Positions 25,475 through 33,176 of a DNA stretch of 64,000 nt are shown here, piece by piece; the stretch's first letter is position 1, and every line of letters starts with the position of its first letter. The DNA is from an uncultured Porphyromonas sp. (GTDB lineage: Bacteria; Bacteroidota; Bacteroidia; Bacteroidales; Porphyromonadaceae). The DNA is taken from positions 1 to 64,000 of the forward strand of contig NZ_CAJPPN010000007.1 of the NCBI RefSeq assembly GCF_905372525.1, given 5' to 3'. The position numbers were made by a program, and so were the translations under genes. A model generated the notes under the pieces. It was not told the DNA's origin and did not search any database. It was given only the letters and a program-made list of their open reading frames with translations.

Positions 25475-26962
25475 ATGCAAAGCAAATACACACTCCTAGC
25501 TAGTGCCTACTGTGCCCTATCTATCCATCGGGCTAAGGTCTCCAAGGATATCCTTCGCTTCACCCTGCTAGAGACGAACCTCTACTTCTCGGTTAAGAAC
25601 CGTGAGGAGCTAGCTGCTATCCTGAAGAAGAACTATGATATACGCAATCAGGATACCCTCATGGAGATGCTACAGAGTCTCGAGGAGGATAGCTATATCT
25701 ATTACCCTGCAGCGCAGATCCTCTTCGCCATGTACCTCCAGTATGGGGATAGCCTGACCGACGAGGCTGTCCAGGCTTGGGCGCTAGAGCACTATGGCTC
25801 GTCGGTGGTCATTCGCCAGACGATAGAGCGCTTCCACGAGGGTGTGGTACCCGTCCTCTCCGATCGCCCTGATGCCACACCGCTCGTCGTGAGAGTCGGC
25901 AACAAGCTCCGTGAGCTCCTCTCGGATAAAAGTCGCCTAGGCAAGCGTCACCTTGCTTTCTTTGCTAAGCACCGGGCACTACTGGAGGCCACGGATGGGC
26001 TCTTTGTCCTGGGCTTCGACTACTCTCGTATGGTCGAGATCATTACCTCCTCGGGGGATCTAGGCTATATCGACGAGGAGCTCCTAGGTGAGCTCCTAGA
26101 GCACGTCGGGGGGCATGCAGAGCGGGTCTTTGGCTCTTGGGTTACCTTCTGGGCAAGTGCCGTCGCAGGTAAGCTCTGGTCTGTGGAGGAGCAGGCGGTC
26201 AAGGGGGATACTATCATTTCGGGTAATGAATATCTGAGCTCGGTCTATGGGCTCGTGACCTCACCTGCGCATCCCCTGACCTCCTTTGGGCTGTGGGAGG
26301 ATAGTGATATGGAGGCTCTTCGCACCCTGCTCCTGCCCTATGTGGATCTACAGGCAGAGGCAAAGCTCGATGAGGAGGCGAGAGCTAGTGTGGAGCTTCG
26401 TAATCGCTACTTCCGCAAGAATGGCTTTGACCCAGAGATCGAGGGGCGAGCCCTACTCCTAGCTGCCGAGCTGGTCGGTCATCCGCTCGTTCGCTTAGGA
26501 CTCAACTACTATATCGGCGAGGATCCCGTGGTGCGGGAGATCATCTTCCCTCTGGACGATGGGGGCGATACAGGGATCTTTTGGTATAGGGTGCATAAGT
26601 GGGCTCGTAGGGTCGGGCTTACCTTCGAGGCAGACGAGATCCCCTTCATGTATGCAGCCCGTCATATCTTCACCAATAAGCGGATCTACCGCATCCGACG
26701 TCGTGCGCTCTTCTTCTCCCGACTAGAGCAGATCGAGTGGCGGGAAGCTACCTTTAGTTTCCGCGCTTCGGGTGCAGGGCTCATCGAGTGTAAGCTCGGG
26801 GGGCGCAAGTTTGCTGATCTTACCTTCCAGCCCGAGCATATCGGCACGACTAAGCTCGGGGAGCTTCTCGTCATGTCCCAAGAGGAGATCGATACAGCAC
26901 TCGCCGACGACCTCGCAGCACTGCGTACCCTCTTTGACGGCCTTATCGCAAAGCTCTCCTAG
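25475..26962 (+). CDS. Uncharacterised 495-residue protein
   Basis: No signal peptide or membrane segment is evident. The first about 370 residues are mostly helical by composition, with segments such as NREELAAILKKNYDIRNQD and LSDKSRLGKRHLAFFAKHRA. The last about 110 residues (from PFMYAARHIFTNKRIYRIRR through KLGGRKFADLTF) alternate strands ending in a helix and could be a PH-like or similar beta-barrel domain, which is a structural guess. No family was recognised. It starts 54 bp after der on the same strand and ends at a strong terminator, so it may be cotranscribed with the GTPases. Confidence 0.75.
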   Translation: MQSKYTLLASAYCALSIHRAKVSKDILRFTLLETNLYFSVKNREELAAILKKNYDIRNQDTLMEMLQSLEEDSYIYYPAAQILFAMYLQYGDSLTDEAVQAWALEHYGSSVVIRQTIERFHEGVVPVLSDRPDATPLVVRVGNKLRELLSDKSRLGKRHLAFFAKHRALLEATDGLFVLGFDYSRMVEIITSSGDLGYIDEELLGELLEHVGGHAERVFGSWVTFWASAVAGKLWSVEEQAVKGDTIISGNEYLSSVYGLVTSPAHPLTSFGLWEDSDMEALRTLLLPYVDLQAEAKLDEEARASVELRNRYFRKNGFDPEIEGRALLLAAELVGHPLVRLGLNYYIGEDPVVREIIFPLDDGGDTGIFWYRVHKWARRVGLTFEADEIPFMYAARHIFTNKRIYRIRRRALFFSRLEQIEWREATFSFRASGAGLIECKLGGRKFADLTFQPEHIGTTKLGELLVMSQEEIDTALADDLAALRTLFDGLIAKLS

Positions 26963-26987
26963 CGACTTTTATAACTAGACAATAAAG

Positions 26988-27034
26988 GACTAAGCCCCCT
27001 GAGCCTCTCGTAGGCTCAGGGGGCTTAGTCTTTT
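26988..27034. terminator. Strong terminator after the 495-residue protein gene
   Basis: GACTAAGCCCCCTGAGCC (26988-27005) and GGCTCAGGGGGCTTAGTC (27013-27030) are perfect 18 bp arms followed by TTTT. It lies between convergent genes and may serve both strands. Confidence 0.93.
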
Positions 27035-27084
27035 CTGATGCTTGGGGCTCTATCCCCTGTGGTGTCGGGGGACGATCCCTTAGG

Positions 27085-28212
27085 TTACTTCAGCTTCGCT
27101 ACGTGGGGTACTTCGGTGAAGGTGCCTCCGTAGTCGCAGGTGAGGGTGTAGAGACTTGTCGTGTGGGGGAAGATGAGTGTCCCGCTAACTCGATACTTGT
27201 CGCCGCCGAGGGCATCGACACGGAGCTTGCTCCCCTCGAGGAGCTTGGGTAGGAGTGGGTTGCCAAAGAACTCCCTCTTCTCCCCTTCCTTGATGAAGCT
27301 GATGGCCCATCCTAGTTCCTTGGCCTGCTCCTTTGTGTTCTCTACGGTGAGGGGGATCTCTGTGCCGAGGAGGTTCTCTGGCAGACGTATGTAGAGAGCT
27401 TCGGTGAGCTTCTCGTAGTCGGCATCGTTGGGAGCTGCGGGTAGGAGCAGGAGCTCGGTGAGCTTCTTGCTCTTGGCGAGCTTGGAGACGAAGGCGGTCT
27501 TGACGTGGGTGGCGTCATAGGCCAGCTTCTGGGGCTCTACCAGCTTGTATTCCCTCAGGTCATCGAAGGGGAGGAAGCCTTGTCCCCCGACAGCGCAGCT
27601 ACCTAGGTAGTTGAGGTCTATGGTGTGGGTCTTCCCTGTGGCATCGTCATAGACGAGGTGTAGCTTGACCTTGAAGGTGTTGATCCACTCGTTCTCGACC
27701 GTGAGTGTGAGGGTACTTCCCTTCTTGGCACGGCTCTCACCATTTTTCCCGAAGGTCTTCTCCTTAGATGAGGCATCCTCACGTAGCTGTATAGTCCAGG
27801 GGCTGGTGGTGGGGTCGGCAGGAGCGAGGTCGATCTCTTGCCCCTTGAGGGTCCGAGGGATAGAGATATAGAGGTACTCGGGCTGCTCTTGTAGGTGTCC
27901 TGAGCCTACGGTGGGCTCTGCTGGGAGGAAGCCGAGGCTGTAGGGGGGATTGATCCCAAATCGTAGGTTGAAGAAGGCGGCGAGCTTGATCTTCTTCACG
28001 ACGCCGTCGGTGATGATGCTGTTAGCTCGTAGGGCTTCCTCTTCGCGCTTCTTCCGTGCTTCTTCCTCTTGTTGCTTGCGAAGCTGCTCCTGACGTGCTC
28101 GGTCGAGGTCCTCGTTCGTCTTGCTTCGGCAGGAGGTGAATGTGAGGCCTGCGGTGAGGATAAGAGCGAGGACGAGGAGTGCAGGCACTCGGGGAGACAG
28201 ATGTGATTTCAT
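27085..28212 (-). CDS. Lipoprotein of unknown function
   Basis: 375 residues from the ATG at 28212. An in-frame ATG at 28287 lies upstream of the -7 box and is rejected. The signal peptide ends in a TSC lipobox (LTAGLTFTSCRSKTNED). A charged segment rich in Arg, Lys, Glu and Gln, likely coiled coil, spans residues about 33-60. The rest is beta-rich with two similar halves, each having a YISIPRTLKGQEIDL-type or YIRLPENLLGTEIPL-type strand pair and ending GSCAVGG or CDYGGTF. This suggests an internal duplication. It is probably anchored to the outer or inner membrane. No family was recognised. Confidence 0.82.
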   Translation of the reverse strand: MKSHLSPRVPALLVLALILTAGLTFTSCRSKTNEDLDRARQEQLRKQQEEEARKKREEEALRANSIITDGVVKKIKLAAFFNLRFGINPPYSLGFLPAEPTVGSGHLQEQPEYLYISIPRTLKGQEIDLAPADPTTSPWTIQLREDASSKEKTFGKNGESRAKKGSTLTLTVENEWINTFKVKLHLVYDDATGKTHTIDLNYLGSCAVGGQGFLPFDDLREYKLVEPQKLAYDATHVKTAFVSKLAKSKKLTELLLLPAAPNDADYEKLTEALYIRLPENLLGTEIPLTVENTKEQAKELGWAISFIKEGEKREFFGNPLLPKLLEGSKLRVDALGGDKYRVSGTLIFPHTTSLYTLTCDYGGTFTEVPHVAKLK

Positions 28213-28264
28213 TCTGTAACTATAGTATTGGGGTAAATGGGGGAGTGTCTCTCCTCCTGGGGCG

Positions 28265-28272
28265 CAAAGGTA
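28265..28272 (-). promoter_or_regulatory. -7 promoter box for the 27.1 kb lipoprotein
   Basis: The complement of 28265-28272 is TACCTTTG, about 53 bp before the 28212 start. This supports the internal start codon. Confidence 0.45.
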
Positions 28273-28362
28273 CTTAATCCCTAGCAAAGCCCCCCGCCCG
28301 TCCTGCCCGTAGCGTCATCAGCTGGAGGCATGTGGAGTGGGTATCCATACACTCCTAACAGT

Positions 28363-28535
28363 CTCTTTATCAGTCATCCCGAGAGGAACAAAACGCTCTT
28401 ACCGAGAGCACACTCACGCTCTCGGTATGAACGCCCTAATCACCTTACATAGGTGACGAGACCGCTCTTACCGAGAGCGCAAGAGCGAACATTATATGAA
28501 CGTCCTCGTCACCTATGTAAGGTGATGAGAGGCTC
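28363..28535. repeat. Nested palindromic intergenic element, copy B (rearranged)
   Basis: Begins like copies A and C (CTCTTTATCAG, GAGAGGAACAAAACG). Contains AACGCTCTTACCGAGAGC paired with GCTCTCGGTA, a palindrome TCACCTTACATAGGTGA at 28440-28456, a second CGCTCTTACCGAGAGCG in the same orientation as the first, and a reversed palindrome TCACCTATGTAAGGTGA at 28509-28525. Part of the element is therefore inverted relative to copy A. It lies between divergent genes. Confidence 0.78.
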
Positions 28536-28720
28536 GCTACTGGGAGCTCTTTTGAGCCAATGCTGAGCCTCCTATACTTCGTTCGAGATGAGGGGCTTAC
28601 CATAGATATAGAGAGGTGTCTCTGGCTGCTCCATTACTCGTTGTCTATCGATAGCCTTTTATCTCTGGTCTTGTATACCTATACGGTGGAGTGTGCGGAG
28701 GTACAACGTGATGTGCCGTA

Positions 28721-28752
28721 TTTGCTTTTCCCGATACTTTCTTTTATGTTTG
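28721..28752 (+). promoter_or_regulatory. Consensus promoter for a small ORF
   Basis: TTTG (28721-28724), a 20 bp spacer and TATGTTTG (28745-28752) match the Bacteroidetes consensus. The start point near 28759 is about 64 nt before the ATG at 28823. Confidence 0.65.
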
Positions 28753-28822
28753 TGGAAGATGGACGAAGCGAGCCCGTCATCGTAACACTAACAACTACAA
28801 CTTGAGAGAATAAATTCTCAGC

Positions 28823-29035
28823 ATGACACGCTTCCTACTACTAGGAAGTGTCTCTTGCTTCATAGCAAAAGCAAAGCTCGTCAAGATTACTGCCCCTCAT
28901 GGCACGGTCACTTGGACTGACACAGACCTGTATGAAGGGTCTAACGAGGACAAGTATTGGGCTCTTATAGAGCTGGCTCTAATGCTGGAGAAGCAGGATT
29001 GTCAAAAAGAAGCTGGGGGAATAGAGGTGATGTAG
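28823..29035 (+). CDS. Small hypothetical protein (70 aa)
   Basis: 70 residues with a conventional ATG, preceded by a consensus promoter, which makes it more credible than other short frames. The first 15 residues are hydrophobic (MTRFLLLGSVSCFIA). The body has VKITAPHGTVTW, then TDTDLYEGSNEDKYWALIEL and an acidic/basic tail. No family was recognised. It could be a small regulatory or toxin-antitoxin-like protein, or the remnant of a longer gene, but nothing in the sequence decides this. A larger frame at 28560-28805 overlaps the promoter and is not supported. Confidence 0.45.
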   Translation: MTRFLLLGSVSCFIAKAKLVKITAPHGTVTWTDTDLYEGSNEDKYWALIELALMLEKQDCQKEAGGIEVM

Positions 29036-29053
29036 TCTCTACCACACCGATAT

Positions 29054-29070
29054 ATACCTAGATTAGGTAT
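29054..29070. promoter_or_regulatory. 17 bp palindrome between the small ORF and the GLPGLI gene
   Basis: ATACCTA and TAGGTAT around GAT. It has the same 7-3-7 design as the TCACCTATGATAGGTGA palindromes at 16.8 kb. It could be an operator for the GLPGLI/TonB pair, for which no clear promoter box was found. Confidence 0.35.
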
Positions 29071-29188
29071 CCCCTGCCTTCGGATAGTCAAGGCTACCTA
29101 CTAACAGTAGATTCTAAAGGGGGAGGATAATTTGCAAGATGGTTGTCCTCCCTCTTCATTTAACCTTACATACGCACTACTAAACTAT

Positions 29189-30085
29189 ATGAGACCGACA
29201 CGAAGTATAAGGAGTCTGGTGTACATACTCACCAGCCTCATCGCTCTACTCCCCCTAGGGGCGCAGAATGGGACGTTGAGCACCTCACAGGATCTACTGC
29301 AGCAGATCTACGGGTCGAGGAAGCTCACGGAGTCCGATACGCTCAAGAAGCAAGTCTTGGAGCCCTCGCAGTGCAAGGTCCTCTACGAGCTCCGCTACCA
29401 CCCTATCTCGGGGTCGGCAGAGCGGGAGATCACGTGGCTCCATGTGCTCCACGTGGGGAGCCACTACCAGAGCTTCGGCACCTATGGGGAGTTCCTCGCT
29501 GACTCTATCTGGGATGCCTCGCTCAGGGCGAAGCGTAGTCATACGGAGTTCTACCCAGAGTTCGTCGAAGCGATGCGGCAGAATAAGGGGATGGGAAAGA
29601 TCATCCTCGATCAGGAGCGAGGGACGCTGGAGCACCACGACAAGGTACTCACAGACTACTACAGCTACATAGAGCCGATCCCACAGATGCAGTGGACACT
29701 GCTCGAGGGAGATACCCTCATCGCTGGATACGCCTGTCGTCGGGCTACGACCCACTTCCGTGGACGAGACTACACAGCCTGGTACTGCGACTCTATTCCC
29801 CTATCATATGGCCCCTACAAGTTCCATGGGCTACCGGGGCTCATCCTCTGTCTATACGATAGCCTCGGAGACTATAGCTACAGACTCGTAGGCCTCCAGA
29901 GGGTATCTGAGCCTATCTACCGACGGACGAGAGGGAATACCTTCACCGTCAAGCGAGAGCAGTTGCTTAAGCTCAAGAAGGATCTCGCCGAGCACCCCGA
30001 GAGCTATAGGTCCCCAGTGCTGGGCGATCGTACTGCTCCGCTACAGAGTACCCCAATCCGCTACAATCCGATCGAGCGGGAGTAG
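29189..30085 (+). CDS. GLPGLI family protein
   Basis: 298 residues from the ATG at 29189, which begins a signal peptide (MRPTRSIRSLVYILTSLIAL, then LPLGAQ). An in-frame upstream start at 29132 only adds non-hydrophobic sequence. The name motif is present in the form KFHGLPGLILCLYD near residue 214, preceded by YTAWYCDSIPLSYGPY. These Bacteroidetes proteins are periplasmic or outer-membrane-associated and usually sit next to a TonB-dependent receptor, as here. Their function is not established. Its stop is 3 bp before the receptor start, so the two are translationally close. Confidence 0.88.
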   Translation: MRPTRSIRSLVYILTSLIALLPLGAQNGTLSTSQDLLQQIYGSRKLTESDTLKKQVLEPSQCKVLYELRYHPISGSAEREITWLHVLHVGSHYQSFGTYGEFLADSIWDASLRAKRSHTEFYPEFVEAMRQNKGMGKIILDQERGTLEHHDKVLTDYYSYIEPIPQMQWTLLEGDTLIAGYACRRATTHFRGRDYTAWYCDSIPLSYGPYKFHGLPGLILCLYDSLGDYSYRLVGLQRVSEPIYRRTRGNTFTVKREQLLKLKKDLAEHPESYRSPVLGDRTAPLQSTPIRYNPIERE

Positions 30086-30088
30086 GCT

Positions 30089-32702
30089 ATGGCTAGGCAG
30101 CGCATCTGGCTCCTCGCCCTCTGGGTGTGTGCCCTCGTCTGGTTCGCTGAGGCGAGGACGCACGCCCAGAGCTCAGGGCGTCAGCTGACCCTACGTGTCC
30201 TCAGCGCAGAGGATGGACGAGCCATCACAGGGGTCATCTGCTCCGTGTGGGATAGTGTACACCGACGGACGGGGTTCGCTCAGACAGATCGTGAGGGACG
30301 TGCTACCCTGACCCTTCGCCCCAGTGATCATACCCTGACCCTCGTCCTGATGGGCTATCGGAAGCGCGAGCTCCTCCTCTCTAGCCCTGAGCTATCCGTA
30401 GCTCAGCCGACCCTGAGGCTGGAGGTCGAGGAGGTCAAGCTCCGGGAGGTCTACGTCCGAGCGGCCCCGATCACCCCTCGGGGCGATACCCTGAGCTATC
30501 GGATCAAGACCTTCGCTGGGGCTCAGGATCGGTATATCGAGGATGTACTGAGGAAGCTCCCTGGGATAGAGGTCGGGACGAATGGACAGATTAGGTACCA
30601 GGGTAAAGCCATCGATAAGTTCTACATCGAGGGGCAGGACCCGCTGGGGGCGAACTACAACCAAGCCAGTCGTAACCTCCCCGCCGATGCCGTCGATCGG
30701 GTCGAGGTCATCGAGCACAACCAGCACAAGCGTATCCTACAGGGCAAGGTCGTCGGGGAGCAAGCTGCACTAAACATACGTCTGAATAAGAAGGCTCTCT
30801 TCCGCCCCTTCGGAGAGCTGATGGGGGGCACGGGGCTTGAGCCTCCACTCTGGACTGGCAAGGCCTTCCTCATGCAGGTCGCCCCGAGCAATCAACTCAT
30901 CACCAACCTCAGAGGGAACAACATCGGGCAGGAGCTCGCCACAGACTTCGTCGAGCATACCTCTCCCTACCCAGAGGAGGACTATCAGCCCCTACCCCAC
31001 ACGATCCTCAGTACCTCGGGGAATACTCCTCCGCTCAGTGAGGGGCGCTATCTCCGCAATCGGGCACTTAGCTGGGGGGTAAATGATCTACAGCGGGTCG
31101 GGCAGTACGGGAGTCTTCGCCTCAATGTCCTAGGCTATCATGACCGTACGAGGGGCGAGTCCACGCAGGCCATCCGCTATCTAGGTGCCTCGCCCTACGA
31201 CCTTCACGAGACCTCGGGCCTCGTAGCCAAGCCCAACTACTACCGGGCAGCACTACACTATGAGCACAATGCACCGGGACTCTTCCTGCTGGCTGATATA
31301 CTCTACAGCACGCAGGGGAAGACTAGCCGGGAGGAGCTCCTCTCCAATAGCAAGGTTTACCAGCTGACCCTACGCCAGCGTCCTCAGTGGCTACAAGCTA
31401 GTCTTCAGGGGAATGTGAGCCTAGGGGGCACGCTCATCAGCCTGAAGTCCTCCACCCGAGGCTATACGGCGGGCGAACGGCTCTCGGGCTGGCAACGAGA
31501 TCCCGCAGGGATAGAGACAGCCCTCACTACGAGACGAAGGGTGAGCCAGTTCGCTACTACCAATAGTGCCCAGATGGGCTTTGCCCTGGGGCGGGTCAAT
31601 CTACAGACGGGCCTTCTGGCTCGGGCTACCTATAATAGCTATGGAGTGCATGAGCTCCTCTCCCCGAGCGACAATAGCTATAGCCAGCTCACCGTGGGGC
31701 TCAATAGTTCCCTGAGCTACAGCTCGCCTGGGGTCAATGTCTCGCTCTCTTGTCCCCTATACTATCAGGCTGACCGGCTCCGGCTAGGGCGCCAGCTGGA
31801 TCACCGAGCCTACCTACACCTTGCTCCTAGTCTCTCCCTTCGGCTCCCGCTCTCGCAGTATAGCACGCTACTCCTCTCGGGGGGCTATCAGTCCCAGCCC
31901 GATATAGATGACTACTACAGCGCAGGGGTGATCCGTCGTGGTTATCGCTCCTATACCCAGAGCCTACAGCAGCTCTACTATCGTCATGAACTGAATGGAG
32001 CTGCCCGCTTGACCTACCGCAATCCCCTCGAGCTGTTCTTTGCCTATGTACGGCTTAGTTACCGGCAGGCGGCTCATAGCTATCTACGTGATATACGTCT
32101 CCGCCCCGAGCAGACCCTGAGTATCCCCATAGATACAGCCTATAGACACCAGAGCTATTCGGTGCAGGGGGTACTAGATAAGGCTATCCCACACTGGGCA
32201 CTTACCCTACGTGCCGAGCTCGGGTATACGCATAATAGGCACCTCACAGCGCTGGCAGAGCGTATATACGCTGTACGCAGTGATAATCTTCTCTCCATGC
32301 TCACCCTGCGCTGGAGTAGGATCCCAGCCCTCTCAGCGAGCTACTCTGTAGGCCTTGGTAGCCTCTGGTATCACCGCTCGGGTATGGAGCCCCATCCTAG
32401 TCTCCGCCTAGAGCAGGAGCTGAAGCTGGTAGGGACGCTGAGCAAGCTCTTTAGCCTCTCCGCCCTCCTCCAGCATAACTATGGGAGAGGAGGGGACAGG
32501 GCGGGGCTATAGGCATACCCTCTTCTGTGATGTCCAGGCTGACTGGGTCGTGAGCAAGCGTGTCAGGCTAGCGGGGAGCCTAACGAACCTCTGGAATGAG
32601 AGAGTCTATAGCCTCACGAGTATCTCTACCACACAGATCGAGCACTATACCCTCCCATTACGTCCACGGGAGTTTGTCCTCTCATGTACGATCCGGCTAT
32701 AG
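30089..32702 (+). pseudogene. TonB-dependent receptor-like outer-membrane protein, frameshifted near its 3' end
   Basis: The first frame (30089-32512, 807 residues) has a signal peptide ending HAQS, a carboxypeptidase-regulatory-like domain (about 30-112), a plug-like region (LRKLPGIEVGTNGQIRYQGK, ADAVDRVEVIEHNQHK) and a long barrel. It stops at HNYGRGGDRAGL. The missing C-terminus continues in the next frame as YRHTLFCDVQADW through REFVLSCTIRL, ending at 32702. Removing one G from the GGGG run at 32503-32506 restores a continuous reading of about 870 residues. This is therefore a one-base frameshift in the last strands, which would prevent normal barrel insertion. It may be a real pseudogene, a phase-variable allele or a sequencing error. 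It is the partner of the GLPGLI gene 3 bp upstream. Confidence 0.85.
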
Positions 32703-33007
32703 CTCCTAATACCATATTATATACAGACTCGGGATATTAGGCCTAGCCAAGCGATTGTAGGATGGGGGAGGATCTAGGTACCTTCCGCTCCTCTTTTTTT
32801 CTGAATTCTATGTAGGTGGGTAGCCTGTCCTCCTCCCATGATATCTCCAGAGAAGGGGAGGGGAGTGCTGCGCTGGGTCTAAGTCGCTCGTTCGGAGATG
32901 TTTGCTCTGTGGGTATGTCGTGGCCTTCCTCTGGGAAAGGAGGGGGGGTAGTAATGATTTAATTTATCTTGAGTGGGGTATAATGGTGACTTTTTGATGC
33001 AAGCGTA

Positions 33008-33056
33008 GAAATAAAGTCAGGCTTCCTTAAATTATTTAATAAATGCACTTTATTTC
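33008..33056. promoter_or_regulatory. Compound dyad upstream of the GH97-susCD locus
   Basis: Outer perfect 10 bp arms GAAATAAAGT (33008-33017) and ACTTTATTTC (33047-33056) surround an inner palindrome TTAAATTATTTAA (33027-33039). Both share nearly the same centre near 33032. The right arm covers the expected -33 position of the promoter at 33072, so it is a good candidate operator or activator site. The 32703-33175 gap is AT-richer than its surroundings and holds no supported gene. Confidence 0.55.
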
Positions 33057-33071
33057 CAGGCGTTTAATTGT

Positions 33072-33079
33072 TATATTTG
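33072..33079 (+). promoter_or_regulatory. -7 promoter box for the GH97-susC-susD operon
   Basis: TATATTTG matches the -7 consensus. TTT at 33049-33051 lies at about the -33 distance. The leader before the ATG at 33177 is about 90 nt. Confidence 0.55.
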
Positions 33080-33176
33080 CACAGCCTAAGATGGCTCATA
33101 AGGTATATTCCTCAAAAGGCAGAGCCCAGGCATTAAGGTAGGTAAAACAATAGTAATCACTAATATTTAGGAATAA

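Noticed and set aside
28560..28805. 81-codon plus-strand frame
   Set aside because: It overlaps the consensus promoter of the next small ORF and has no recognisable features.
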